A DNA stretch of 64,000 bases from Massilia sp. BJB1822 (GTDB lineage: Bacteria > Pseudomonadota > Gammaproteobacteria > Burkholderiales > Burkholderiaceae_D), in contig NZ_JABWEB010000015.1 of NCBI RefSeq assembly GCF_013369485.1, positions 1-64,000 on the forward strand. The letters are read 5' to 3'. The notes under the pieces were generated by a model that was not told the origin of the DNA, did not search any database, and saw nothing but the letters and a program-made list of their open reading frames with translations. This document shows, one piece after another, positions 1-10,162 of this stretch. Position 1 is the first letter of the stretch; every line of letters starts with the position of its first letter. The position numbers were made by a program, and so were the translations under genes.

Positions 1-33
1 CCCGGCCCCCCCCCCCCCTGGCGGGGGATGGGA

Positions 34-309
34 TCAGCGCGAAGGCGGGGGATTTTGCTCGGCTGGCGGCGCCGGTTCGGCCGGTTTGGGTTCGGCCGGC
101 GCGCCGGGCGCGCCTTGGGCGCCGGACGGGCCGGGTTCGCCCTTGGCGCCTTCCGGTCCCGCCGGGCCAGGCACCGGCACGGGTACGGGCACCGGCACGG
201 CGGCCGGCGCCGGGGTTTCCACGGTGGGGGGCGGGTTGTTGACGGTTTTTTCGCAGGCGCTCAGGCCGACGGCGGCGGCCGCGGCGGCCAGCAGGATGGC
301 GTATCGCAT
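34..309 (-). CDS. collagen-like repeat lipoprotein
   Basis: Predicted 91-residue lipoprotein. The start at 309 is preceded by AGGAGAATCC at good spacing. An in-frame extension upstream to 441 has no ribosome site and is unlikely. The N-terminus has a short hydrophobic signal ending in a lipobox-like LSAC, so Cys is probably lipidated after signal peptidase II cleavage. The mature part is low complexity: a run of Val-Pro pairs, then Gly-Pro-rich triplets (GPAGPEGAKGEPGPSG), then a Pro/Ala/Glu tail. The G-x-y triplets resemble bacterial collagen-like proteins, but only about eight triplets are present, so a stable triple helix is uncertain. No enzymatic domain is visible. Function unknown; an envelope-anchored structural or spacer role is inferred. 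Confidence 0.75.
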   Translation of the reverse strand: MRYAILLAAAAAAVGLSACEKTVNNPPPTVETPAPAAVPVPVPVPVPGPAGPEGAKGEPGPSGAQGAPGAPAEPKPAEPAPPAEQNPPPSR

Positions 310-574
310 GGGATTCTCCTTTAAAGGATGGACGAATTGATGAAGCCGGAGCCAGTGTAGGAGGGTGGCCGCCGGCCTTCTGTACGCAAACACACAAAGC
401 CGCCTAGTCTGATTATTCTGACAATAAATTATCACTAGCACAATTTTGTGCCGCTCTTATGTTCGTTGCCGCACAGACTGAAGCATCCAAACCCGGCAAG
501 CTGGGGGCAGTGTTCAAGAATGCCGGCCCTGAAAATGCCGCGCAATCCAGGCAATTGTTATAAGGAGTGTTCAA

Positions 575-1213
575 ATGCATGCAATCAGCGAATCCCGCGA
601 TACGTCCCTCGGAGAGATGATGGCAGCCAATCAGGAGCTGCACCTGGCCACGGCCGCGGACAGACCGCGCCTGGCCCTGGTTGAACGCCCCGGACCGCCC
701 CTGCCCGAGCGCAAAGCCTTGTCGCTCGCCTCGATCGAGCGCGTGCGCTCCACCTCGGCTACCCAGCGTCGCATCGAAAACATGCAAAAGCTGATCGGCG
801 AGCTGCAAAACCATGAAATGCTGGCCGATGAAATCGCCTGGTTCCTGAAATTTTCGCCTTCGGGCGCGCGCAAATACATCCGCGACCTGCGCGAAGCGGG
901 CGTGATCGAACTGGCGCGCTATATCGAGGGCACCGCCACCTATCTGGGCAAGGCGGTCTACCAGCTGACCCCGGACGCCGAGCGCGTCAAGGCCTTCCTG
1001 GCCGCCATCGTCCAGCCCAAGCGCGAAGGCGCGCCGCCGCGCAAGGAACGCCCCAGCCTGCGCGAGCAGAATATGGCCGGCAACGGCCGCCACTTCCATA
1101 TCCTGGCCGACGACACGCATTATGCAATCCGCGTCAACCGCAATCCGGTGGTGCGCGATCCCCTGGTCGAAGCCCTGTTCGGCGCGGCGCCTTCGCAACA
1201 GAAGGCGCTGTAA
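575..1213 (+). CDS. hypothetical protein, possible winged-helix DNA-binding
   Basis: 212 residues; the start at 575 follows AAGGAG at good spacing. I do not recognise a named family. Residues 1-60 are probably disordered. Residues from about 65 to 145 read like a winged helix-turn-helix: a helix starting RRIENMQKLIGEL, then EIAWFLKFSPSGARKYIRDL, where a recognition-helix-like segment is followed by REAGVIEL and a wing-like stretch. The C-terminus (from about 150) is basic and then contains a short HFHILADDTHYAIRVNRN segment. Intracellular, no signal or membrane segments. It stands alone between a divergent lipoprotein and mtfA. A transcription-regulator role is inferred from the fold pattern only. 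Confidence 0.7.
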   Translation: MHAISESRDTSLGEMMAANQELHLATAADRPRLALVERPGPPLPERKALSLASIERVRSTSATQRRIENMQKLIGELQNHEMLADEIAWFLKFSPSGARKYIRDLREAGVIELARYIEGTATYLGKAVYQLTPDAERVKAFLAAIVQPKREGAPPRKERPSLREQNMAGNGRHFHILADDTHYAIRVNRNPVVRDPLVEALFGAAPSQQKAL

Positions 1214-1309
1214 GAAGAGAAGTGCTAAGCTAGTCCATGCAGCCCCGGCGTCGGCCGGGGCGGTTGAATTGTCGGCCAGAAGCCCCATCTGCGGCGGACG
1301 AGTTCCCTT

Positions 1310-2221
1310 ATGGACGGCATCATGGAAGCATTGATCTGGTTTGCCCTGAGCGCGCTGGCCATCGGCGCCCCGTTTCTGTATCCGCGCTGGTCGCTGCGGC
1401 GCGCCCTGTCCCGCCCCTTGCAGCCGGAGCAGTTGGCCCTGCTCGCGCGCGCCCTGCCCATTTATGCGCGCATGGCGCCCGCCCTGCAGCAGCAGTTGCA
1501 GCGCCTGGTCGTGCACTTCCTGCACCAGAAAAAATTCGTCGGCTGCGCCGGTCTCGAAGTCACCGAGGAAATGCGCCTGAGCATCGCCGCCCAAGCCTGC
1601 CTGCTGCTGCTGAACCGTCCCAGCAAGGTGTATCCGGCCCTGCACACCATCCTGGTCTATCCCGGCGCCTTCGTGGCCGTGCGGCCCGAAGTGGGGCCGG
1701 GCGGCGTGGTCAGCCACGCCGAGCAGGGCATGCTGGGCGAATCCTGGTCCGATGGCCGCGTGGTGCTGTCCTGGGACGATGTGCAGCGCGGCGCCGCCGA
1801 CTGGAATGACGGCCACAATGTGGTGCTGCACGAATTTGCCCACCAGCTCGACAGCGAGTCGGGCGCGAACAATGGCGCGCCCTATCTGGGCAGCCGGGAA
1901 AGCTATCTGAGCTGGTCGGCCGTGCTCTCGCGCGACTACGCCAATCTGCGCCACGAGGCCTGGTACGGCCGACACGACAGCGTGATGGACCATTACGGCG
2001 CCACCAGCCCGGCCGAATTCTTTGCCGTCGCCACCGAAACCTTCTTTGAAAAGCCGTGGCAGATGGCCGAACGCCATGCCGCCCTGTATGGCGAGCTGCA
2101 GAAGTATTACCGCGTCGATCCGCGCGAGTGGCTGGCGCCGCCCGCGCCGCCGGCAGTGGAGGAAGCCATGCCCGTGCTGGCGCCGCCCGGCGGCCGTTCC
2201 TACGCCTGGGCCAACTGGTGA
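1310..2221 (+). CDS. mtfA: MtfA/M90-family zinc peptidase
   Basis: 303-residue protein of the MtfA (DUF980, M90) family, zinc aminopeptidase-like proteins that in E. coli bind the repressor Mlc and influence glucose-PTS regulation. The zinc site HEFAHQLD begins near residue 174, and the downstream AEFFAVATETFFEKP segment matches the conserved family block that supplies the third ligand. Unlike E. coli MtfA (about 265 residues), this one starts with a hydrophobic segment (residues 5-24), suggesting an inner-membrane anchor. ATGs at 1310 and 1322 are both possible and neither has a clear ribosome site. It ends only 5 bases before the downstream histidine kinase, so the two are likely co-transcribed. 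Confidence 0.85.
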   Translation: MDGIMEALIWFALSALAIGAPFLYPRWSLRRALSRPLQPEQLALLARALPIYARMAPALQQQLQRLVVHFLHQKKFVGCAGLEVTEEMRLSIAAQACLLLLNRPSKVYPALHTILVYPGAFVAVRPEVGPGGVVSHAEQGMLGESWSDGRVVLSWDDVQRGAADWNDGHNVVLHEFAHQLDSESGANNGAPYLGSRESYLSWSAVLSRDYANLRHEAWYGRHDSVMDHYGATSPAEFFAVATETFFEKPWQMAERHAALYGELQKYYRVDPREWLAPPAPPAVEEAMPVLAPPGGRSYAWANW

Positions 2222-2226
2222 ACGGC

Positions 2227-3549
2227 ATGGAATTCGAGGACTTCGAATTCTTCAATCAAGACGCTGCCCCCGGCAGCAAGCCCACGCCCCATGGCGCCGC
2301 CTCGCCCCTGGTGCGCCTGCAATACCTGGTCGATAACACCCCGGCGGTCATCTACTGCACCGTGCCGAGCGGCGACTTCAAGATGACCTTCGTCAGCAAT
2401 AATGTGGTGAATATGCTGGGCTACCGGCCGGAAGAGATGGTGGCCGATCCGAATTTCTGGTTTGACCATATCCACCCCGACGATGCGCCGGCCATCTTTT
2501 CCAGCCTGGCCAAGGTGTTTACCGAAGGCTTGCGTGCCTACGAATACCGCTTCCGTGCCGCCGACGGCCGCTATCTGTGGATGCACGATACCTTGCGCCT
2601 GATCAGCGACGAGCAGGGCGCGCCGCTGGAAGTGATCGGCGCCCTGACCGACATCACCGACCGCAAGCTGATGGAGGAAGCGCTGCAGGCCAAGGGCCGC
2701 GAGCAGCAGCAACTGATCGCCAAGCTGGGCCAGGCCCACGAGCAGCTGCTGCAGGCCGAGAAAATGGCTTCCATCGGCCAACTGGCGGCCGGCGTGGCGC
2801 ACGAGATCAATAATCCGATCGGCTTCGTCAACTCGAATATGGGTTCGCTGCAAAACTATGTGGGCACGCTGTTCCGCGTCATCAAGGCGTACGAGGCGGC
2901 GCTGGCCGACCAGCCGGCCCTGCAGGCGCGCCTGGCCCCCTTGCGGCAAGAGGCCGACCTCGACTTCCTGGAGGAAGACACCACGGCCCTGGTGCGCGAA
3001 TCGATGGATGGGCTGAAGCGGGTCAAGGACATCGTGCAGTCGCTGAAGGACTTTTCGCATGTGGGCGAGAACGAATGGCAGGTGGCCGACTTGCACCAGG
3101 GCTTGGACAGCACGCTGAATATCGTGGCCAATGAACTCAAGTACAAGGCCGAAGTCGTGCGCGAATACGGCCAGCTGCCGCCCATCGAATGCCTGGCGTC
3201 GCAGCTCAACCAGGTGTTCATGAACCTGCTGGTCAATGCCGGCCAGGCCATCAAGGACAAGGGCATGATCCGCATCCGCACCGGCGCCGAAAAAGGCTGG
3301 GTCTGGGTCGAGATCCGCGACAGCGGCGTCGGCATCGCGCCGGAACACTTGAACCGCATCTTCGAACCCTTCTTCACCACCAAGCCGGTGGGCAGCGGCA
3401 CGGGACTCGGGCTCTCGCTGTCCTACAGCATCGTGCACAAGCATGGCGGCAAGATCGACGTCGCGTCCCAGCCCGGCAAGGGCACGGCCTTCCGCATCCT
3501 CCTGCCGCAGCAGCGGCCGCCCGAGAGCAAGCCCGCCGCTACAGGATGA
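2227..3549 (+). CDS. PAS-domain sensor histidine kinase
   Basis: 440-residue soluble kinase. The start at ATG 2227 lies 5 bases after the mtfA stop; a longer frame beginning at 2056 would overlap mtfA and is rejected. Domains in order: PAS/PAC fold (about 35-150, with the typical PEEMVADPNFWFDHIHPDD and DITDRK boundaries), a coiled coil (about 150-185), a dimerisation helix with VAHEINNP (His about residue 192), and HATPase with N-box (FMNLLVNAGQAI), G1 (DSGVGI) and G2 (GTGLGLSLSYSIV) boxes intact. No membrane segments, so it senses cytoplasmic signals. The kinase half is closely similar to the kinase at 5385-6854. It converges on the response regulator at 3539-4057, overlapping by 11 bases, which suggests that receiver is a partner. 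Confidence 0.9.
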   Translation: MEFEDFEFFNQDAAPGSKPTPHGAASPLVRLQYLVDNTPAVIYCTVPSGDFKMTFVSNNVVNMLGYRPEEMVADPNFWFDHIHPDDAPAIFSSLAKVFTEGLRAYEYRFRAADGRYLWMHDTLRLISDEQGAPLEVIGALTDITDRKLMEEALQAKGREQQQLIAKLGQAHEQLLQAEKMASIGQLAAGVAHEINNPIGFVNSNMGSLQNYVGTLFRVIKAYEAALADQPALQARLAPLRQEADLDFLEEDTTALVRESMDGLKRVKDIVQSLKDFSHVGENEWQVADLHQGLDSTLNIVANELKYKAEVVREYGQLPPIECLASQLNQVFMNLLVNAGQAIKDKGMIRIRTGAEKGWVWVEIRDSGVGIAPEHLNRIFEPFFTTKPVGSGTGLGLSLSYSIVHKHGGKIDVASQPGKGTAFRILLPQQRPPESKPAATG

Positions 3550-4057
3550 TGGAGCCGTCCGGCCCCCAGTTGACCTTGAGGATGCCGGGTTCTTCCTCCT
3601 CCAGCCGCTGCGCTTCAAGTTCCTGCGCCCCTAGCGTCTGGCCGGCGTGGTTGGCCAGGCCGGCATCGGCCAGCAGCTTGTCGCGCAGGGCCAGGGCGTC
3701 GCGCACGCAGTTGCCCAGATCGGCCACCGACCAGGGCTTGGGAATGAAGCGGAAGACCTGGGCTTCGTTGATGGCGCTCATTGCGGTCTGGAACTCGGTG
3801 GAGGCCGAGAGCATGATGCGCACCGTGTGCGGCGCCACTTCCTTCAGCGCCTGCAGGAAGGTGACGCCATCCATCTGTGGCATGCGGAAATCCGAGATGA
3901 CCAGGTCGAAATCGCATTCGCAGATGCGCTGCAGGGCATCGCGCGGCTGCTCGAACGTCTCGATCAGCAGTCCCTCGATCTGCAGGTGCACGCGCAGCGA
4001 GCGGCGCAGGGCGGTCAAGACCTTGGCTTCATCGTCCAGCAAAAGAAAACGCCTCAT
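3539..4057 (-). CDS. stand-alone response regulator receiver
   Basis: 172-residue single receiver domain. The acid pocket is LLDDE (residues 6-10), the phospho-acceptor is Asp56 in VISDFRMPQMDG, and the conserved lysine is in FIPKPW. The KPW signature is shared with the other receivers of this operon. After the receiver comes a helical, Glu-rich tail ending WGPDGSIIL with no output domain, so it probably works by protein contacts or as a phosphate shuttle. It is the last gene of a five-gene minus-strand operon; its start overlaps the end of the HD-GYP-like gene by 4 bases (ATGA-type coupling). Its 3' end overlaps the convergent kinase gene. Confidence 0.88.
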   Translation of the reverse strand: MRRFLLLDDEAKVLTALRRSLRVHLQIEGLLIETFEQPRDALQRICECDFDLVISDFRMPQMDGVTFLQALKEVAPHTVRIMLSASTEFQTAMSAINEAQVFRFIPKPWSVADLGNCVRDALALRDKLLADAGLANHAGQTLGAQELEAQRLEEEEPGILKVNWGPDGSIIL

Positions 4058-5384
4058 GGCGCGCTCCTCTTGACCCAGATCGGCAAACGGTTCTGGCTTT
4101 TGCTTTCGAAATCCTGCACCTGCTGGATCAGGCGCGCGTCGAGCACATGGTCAGCCGCCAGCAGCATCAGGCCGTCGCGGCTGATCAGGTCGCGCGCCAG
4201 CACCATGCCCGGCACCAGTTCGCCCGACAGCATTTCCAGCCCGCCGGCCGGATCGTCCTGGCCGGCGCCCTCGAGCACCTGGCGGAAGGCCGCCACCACG
4301 CTGGGATCGTAGCGCTTGCCGGCCGCGTCCAGGATCAGGCTCTTGGCCTCCTCGGCGCGCAGATGGCGCTGCACCATGCCGCCTTCCTGCAGATTGTAGT
4401 AATCGACGGCCAGCGACAGGATGCGCGCGCCAAGCGGGATGGCGAAGCCGGACAGGCCTTGCGGGAAGCCGTTGCCGTCGAAGCGCTCCAGCTGGCAACG
4501 CAGGATGGCGGCGCTGCCGCGCAGATCGGGCAGGGGCATCAGCAAGTCCTCGGCGCGCTGCGGGTGCTTGCGGTACAGGCCGAGCGCCTCGCCATGCAGC
4601 ATGGTGAGCGGAGTGGCCAGCATCTCGTCGGAAAAGCCGATCTTGCCGATATCGTGCAGCAGGGCGGCGACGAAAATATCCTGCACTTCCTTGGCCTCCA
4701 TCTTCATCTGCTGGGCGATCTGGCGCGCCAGGTCGGCGATCTTGCGCGCCTGCCCGGCCAGATTGCTGCCGCGCTGCTCGGCGATATTCGACAGGATCTT
4801 GATCGTGGTGAGGAAATTCTGCTTGAGCTTTTCATTGGCCGCCACGGCCGCCTCGTGCAGGGCGCGCAGCTGGCGCGTGCGTTCCTCGACCTTGGCTTCC
4901 AGGCCCTGGTTGAGCGCCTTCAACTCCTCGTTCTGGTGCTGGGTCAGCGCTTCCAGGCGCTGCTTGTCCTGCTCCAGCGCCCGCCGCTCCAGCGCATGGC
5001 GCACCACCAGCAGGATATCGTTATCGTCCCAGGGCTTGGTGATGTAGCGGTAGATTTCGCCGCAGTTGATGGCGTCCAGGATGGACTGGACATCGGAGTA
5101 GCCGGTCAGCAGCAGGCGCAGCACGTCGGGCCGGCGCGCGCGCACCTGGGCCAGGAAGCGCGCCCCATCCATCTCCGGCATGCGCATGTCCGAGATCACC
5201 AGGTCCACCGCTTCCTGCTCCAGTATCTGCAAGCCTTCCTCCCCGCTTTCGGCCGTCAGCACGCGGTAGCCGCGCGCACGGAACAGGCGGCGCAGGGCCG
5301 ACAGGATGTTCGGCTCGTCGTCCACGCACAGCAGGGTGGCCGCCGCCGTCAGCGGCGCGGGCGTGGTTTGCGGCAGCACGGAAC

Positions 5385-5388
<4 letters not shown>
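4054..5388 (-). CDS. response regulator with HD-GYP-like domain, degenerate signature
   Basis: 444 residues; start at 5388, overlapping the upstream kinase by 4 bases. Residues 18-135 form a receiver (acid pocket VDDEP, phospho-acceptor Asp67 in VISDMRMPEMDG, KPW). A coiled coil (about 145-200) links it to an RpfG-like HD domain with LLHDIGKIG. In active HD-GYP cyclic-di-GMP phosphodiesterases a later motif reads HHExxDGxGYP; here it reads QLERFDGNGFP, so both histidines are lost and GYP is GFP. That argues for altered metal binding, and possibly a regulatory or binding-only domain. The rest of the fold, including the C-terminal sheet region, looks intact. Confidence 0.87.
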
Positions 5389-6854
<1,466 letters not shown>

Positions 6855-6866
6855 GCAGGCCTCGCC

Positions 6867-7703
6867 CTAGTTCAGCAGCACCTGGCACATGGCCTGGCAA
6901 TCGCGCGCGCTTTGCGCCGCGCTCTCCTGCCAGGCTGCGCGCTCCAGGTTCAATGCTTGCCATGCCGGCGGCGCTGGTTCCAGCCCATGCGCCAGCAGAT
7001 TGGCCAGATGTACCGTCAGCGCCGGCGAGCGCTCCTGCCAGTCATCGTCATGGTGGCGCGCCGCAGCCTCCTGGATCAAGGGCGGAAAATGCCAGTGGCC
7101 GGCCAGCGCCGCGCCCACGGCGGCATGGTCGAAGCCGAAGCAAGCCTGTTCCGCCGCGCGCTGCTCGCTGGCATGGGCGCGGCGCCAGGCTTCCATGGCC
7201 GCGTACTCGGCGGGGAAGCTGGTGGCCAGCACCGGCACGCCGATATCGTGCAGCAGGCCGGCGGTGAAGGCGCTGTCCGGATTTTGCCGCTGACGCAGGG
7301 CCAGCGCGCGCGCCGCCGCCGCCGCGGCCAGCGAATGGCGCCAGAAGACGCGCAGGTCGAAGCCGGCCGCTTCGGGCACGCGCAGGCTGCCGGTCAGGGC
7401 GATGGCCGTGACCAGGGTGCGGATGCTGTGCACGCCCAGCACGGTGATGGCTTGCTGCAGCGAGGTGACGCGCGCGGACAGGCCGTAGAAGGAGGAATTG
7501 GCCAGGCGCAGAATCCGCGCCGCCACCGCCTGGTCGAGCGCCAGCCGCTCGGCCAGCTGGCGCGTGTCGAGATCCTCGCGCTGCATCAGCGTCAGCAGTT
7601 CGCCGACGGCGTCGGGCAGGGAGGGCAGGTCGCGCAGGCGGCGCAGCGCTTCGGCGGCGGAAGGGGCGCTGTCCGCAGGGGCCAGGCTGGCATCGGTCGT
7701 CAT
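6867..7703 (-). CDS. HDOD domain protein
   Basis: 278 residues. The start at ATG 7703 overlaps the end of the EAL gene by 4 bases; an upstream in-frame ATG at 7805 would lie deep inside that gene. The HDOD domain starts at about residue 20 (LRDLPSLPDAVGELLTLMQ) and covers most of the protein, with the typical DQAVAARILRLANSSFYG and LLHDIGVPVLA blocks. HDOD proteins are relatives of HD-GYP domains that usually lack full catalytic residues and act as signalling adaptors in chemotaxis, type III secretion and cyclic-di-GMP networks. No receiver or other domain is attached. Its place between an EAL protein and a kinase suggests an adaptor role in the same pathway. Confidence 0.88.
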   Translation of the reverse strand: MTTDASLAPADSAPSAAEALRRLRDLPSLPDAVGELLTLMQREDLDTRQLAERLALDQAVAARILRLANSSFYGLSARVTSLQQAITVLGVHSIRTLVTAIALTGSLRVPEAAGFDLRVFWRHSLAAAAAARALALRQRQNPDSAFTAGLLHDIGVPVLATSFPAEYAAMEAWRRAHASEQRAAEQACFGFDHAAVGAALAGHWHFPPLIQEAAARHHDDDWQERSPALTVHLANLLAHGLEPAPPAWQALNLERAAWQESAAQSARDCQAMCQVLLN

Positions 7704-9424
7704 GCGGACTCCATGCAGCGGCTGATCGTGATCAGGCTGCCGCGCGAACTGGACCGCTCGCCCATGGGATACACCACCACCGCATGGCGCGCGCCGCCGA
7801 TGCACAGCTCGGCATGCGGCGCCGGCGCGGTGCTGCCGTCGGCGCCGGCCGGGAACAGGTCGGGCAGGGCTTGCGCGGCCTCGCTGCCGAGCAGGGTGGC
7901 GCCGGGGCCGAGCAGGCGCGCCGCCGCGCTGTTGCCGAAGGCCAGCAAGCCATGCTCGTCCATGCCGATCACCGGCAGCGGCAAATGCTGCAGCACTTCG
8001 CGCGCCACATTCAGGCTGACTTCGCTGCTGCTGATCTGCTGCTGCTTTTGCTGCAGCAGTTCTTCCATCCGGCGGTTGGCGGCGGCCAGTTCCTGGCTGG
8101 CGCTGCGCAGCTCCAGATTCAGGCGCTCGTTCTCGTCGTTGACTTCTTTCATGCGGAACGCCTGCGCCACATGGCCGCGCAGGCGTTCGTCGTCCCAGGG
8201 CTTGGTGAGGAATTTATAGATCGCGCCCTCGTTCACGGCGTCCGTCACCGATTGCAGCTCGGTATAGCCGGACAGCATGATGCGTATGGTGTCGGGATAC
8301 AGATCCTTGGCCTTGCGCAGGAAGTCGGCACCGATCATGCCTGGCATGCGCTGGTCCGACACGATCACGTCGACCGGGTGGCGCGCCAGGATGTCCAGAC
8401 CTTCGGGGCCGCTGGCGGCGGTGTGGATGGTGTAGTCGTCGCGCCGCAGCAGGCGTTTCAGGGCCGCCAGGATATTCGGTTCGTCGTCCACCAGCAGCAG
8501 GCTGCGCCGCTGGCGCTGGATGCGGCGCAGCTCGGGCGGCAGGCAGCGCCGCTCGGCCAGCAGGGCCAGGATGGCATCCTGGCCGACCGGCGGCGAGAAG
8601 ATGTAGCCTTGAATCAGGTCGCACATATTGCGCCGCAAGAAATCGCACTGCTCGCTGTTTTCCACGCCTTCGGCCACCACCTTCAAGCCCAGATGGTGGG
8701 CCATGGCGATGATGGTTTTGCACAGGGCGGCGTCGCCATGGTCGCTCACCACATCGCGGATGAAGCTGCAATCGATCTTCACATAGTCGAAGGGGAAGCG
8801 CTTGGGATTGCCGAGCGAGGAAGAGCCGGTGCCGAAATCGTCGAGCACCAGCTGCACGCCCAAGGCCTTCAGCTCATGCAGCGCATGCAGGCTGGCGCCG
8901 GCGTCGGGCAGCAGCGCGGCCTCGGTCAGTTCCAGCATCAGGCAGGCCGGCGCCAGGCCATGCTCTTGCAGCAGGCTTTGCACCAGGGCGGGAAAGCGTG
9001 CATCGCGCAGTTGGCCCGGCGCGAGATTCACCGACACGCGCACTGCCGGCGCCGGCGCGTCGGAGGCTGGACTGTCCTTGGGCAGGGCCGCCAGCCAGCG
9101 CGCCAAGTCGGCGCAGGCTTGCCGCAGCGCCCATTCATCCAGCATGGCCATCTGGCCGGCCGCTTCGGCCTGCGGCACGAAGTCGGCCGCCGCGATCAAG
9201 CCTTGTTCGGGATGCTGCCAGCGCAGCAGGGCTTCCACGCTGGCGATGCTGCCATCTTGCAAGCTGACCAGGGGCTGGTAAAGCAGGCGCAGCTCATGGC
9301 GCTGCAAGGCGGCGCCGAGCGGGACGTCGCTGCCTGCCCGCATCAGGAGCCGAGGCAGCGCGCCGGAACCGAGGCTGGCCGGCTGGCCGCCGGTAGCGGT
9401 GTCATCCAAGGCATCCAGATCCAT
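7700..9424 (-). CDS. EAL-REC cyclic-di-GMP phosphodiesterase
   Basis: 574 residues, first gene of the five-gene operon. ATG 9424 has GGGGAG at ideal spacing; a TTG at 9463 is in frame but unsupported. The EAL domain comes first (about 30-280): SVEALLRW, LELTEA, DDFGTGSSSL, KIDCSFI and AEGVE are all present, so hydrolysis of cyclic-di-GMP to pGpG is plausible. A receiver follows (about 295-410; VDDEPN, VIVSDQRMPGM, KPW), then a coiled coil ending in a Gln-rich run, then about 100 residues resembling a PAS fold (LQHLPLPVIGMDEHGLLAFG). Output domain before receiver is the reverse of the usual order. Confidence 0.88.
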   Translation of the reverse strand: MDLDALDDTATGGQPASLGSGALPRLLMRAGSDVPLGAALQRHELRLLYQPLVSLQDGSIASVEALLRWQHPEQGLIAAADFVPQAEAAGQMAMLDEWALRQACADLARWLAALPKDSPASDAPAPAVRVSVNLAPGQLRDARFPALVQSLLQEHGLAPACLMLELTEAALLPDAGASLHALHELKALGVQLVLDDFGTGSSSLGNPKRFPFDYVKIDCSFIRDVVSDHGDAALCKTIIAMAHHLGLKVVAEGVENSEQCDFLRRNMCDLIQGYIFSPPVGQDAILALLAERRCLPPELRRIQRQRRSLLLVDDEPNILAALKRLLRRDDYTIHTAASGPEGLDILARHPVDVIVSDQRMPGMIGADFLRKAKDLYPDTIRIMLSGYTELQSVTDAVNEGAIYKFLTKPWDDERLRGHVAQAFRMKEVNDENERLNLELRSASQELAAANRRMEELLQQKQQQISSSEVSLNVAREVLQHLPLPVIGMDEHGLLAFGNSAAARLLGPGATLLGSEAAQALPDLFPAGADGSTAPAPHAELCIGGARHAVVVYPMGERSSSRGSLITISRCMESA

Positions 9425-9763
9425 CAGCACTCCCCGCAGAAAGAGACGGCCGGCAGCTCGCAACTGGAATTGATTATACGGCCAAGATTGCCGGCGCGCC
9501 TATCTGTGGCATGGAAGGGAACAGCCGTGCCGGGCAGGGGCGCGGCCTGCTTGGCGTCCCCGCCGGTTCGCTGTACAGTTGCTCGCAATGGCAGGCGGCG
9601 GCGCCCTGGCCGGGCCGCTGCCGCGGTGTTGTGGCGGGCTGGCGATTTTCTGGTCTGGCGGTAATCTTTGGTAGGAGAGTTGCTACAATAAACTTAGCTG
9701 CTTCAGGGCGCCGCGCGCGCCGCATGGGATCAGCCATGATGCTGACGAGAGGGGAGACCTCCA
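9425..9763. other. intergenic region, no gene recognised
   Basis: This 339-base gap separates the divergent signalling operon from the small gene at 9764. No reading frame in it has both a ribosome site and protein-like composition. It must hold the promoters of both neighbours. A TACAAT hexamer at about 9684 could be a -10 element for the + gene, but I see no convincing -35 box. GC-rich low-complexity sequence fills the rest. Confidence 0.5.
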
Positions 9764-10123
9764 ATGACACAGGCGTGGGTAGTGCTTACTCGGCCCGACG
9801 GCCGCAATGTTTCGGCGCCGACCGAGGCCCAGCTGGCCGCCGCTCTGGCGGAAGTGTATGACGGCAAGGCGCCGGTCGTGGACGGCAGTCCGGGCAGCGC
9901 CGTGTTGCGTTTCGGCTACGACGACGGCCTGATGTACCAGATGGAAGTGTCGGCCGATGGCAACGTCCGCTTCGAAGAATGGTCGGACCGCGATTGCGAA
10001 ATCGCGCTCGCCAGTCCGCGCCAGATGGCCGTGGCGCAGGAAGACGCCCTGCAATTGTGGAAGTGGCTGGCGCAGCGCCAGGTGGCCAAGATCCGCAGCC
10101 AGAACTGGCAGTCCGGCGGCTAG
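9764..10123 (+). CDS. small hypothetical protein (possible immunity-like fold)
   Basis: 119-residue soluble protein; ATG preceded by GGGGAG (about 9750-9756). Not firmly recognised. The sequence alternates strands and short helices, with VLTRPDGRNVSAPTE, then LRFGYDDGLMYQMEV and VRFEEWSDRD. The LRFGYDDG/RFEEWSD pattern is reminiscent of Imm1-type immunity proteins that counter polymorphic toxins, but no toxin gene is adjacent, and this resemblance is from memory only. Acidic, no signal peptide. It is a single gene between the signalling operon (divergent) and a universal stress protein (convergent). Confidence 0.7.
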   Translation: MTQAWVVLTRPDGRNVSAPTEAQLAAALAEVYDGKAPVVDGSPGSAVLRFGYDDGLMYQMEVSADGNVRFEEWSDRDCEIALASPRQMAVAQEDALQLWKWLAQRQVAKIRSQNWQSGG

Positions 10124-10162
10124 GCCCGGCGCCCGTAGCGCGCCATCCTCAGTGCTTTATCC

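Noticed and set aside
413..2077. Long minus-strand frame opposite the winged-helix and mtfA genes
   Set aside because: No ribosome site, His/Gln/Gly-rich composition typical of antisense frames in GC-rich DNA, and clear genes on the other strand.
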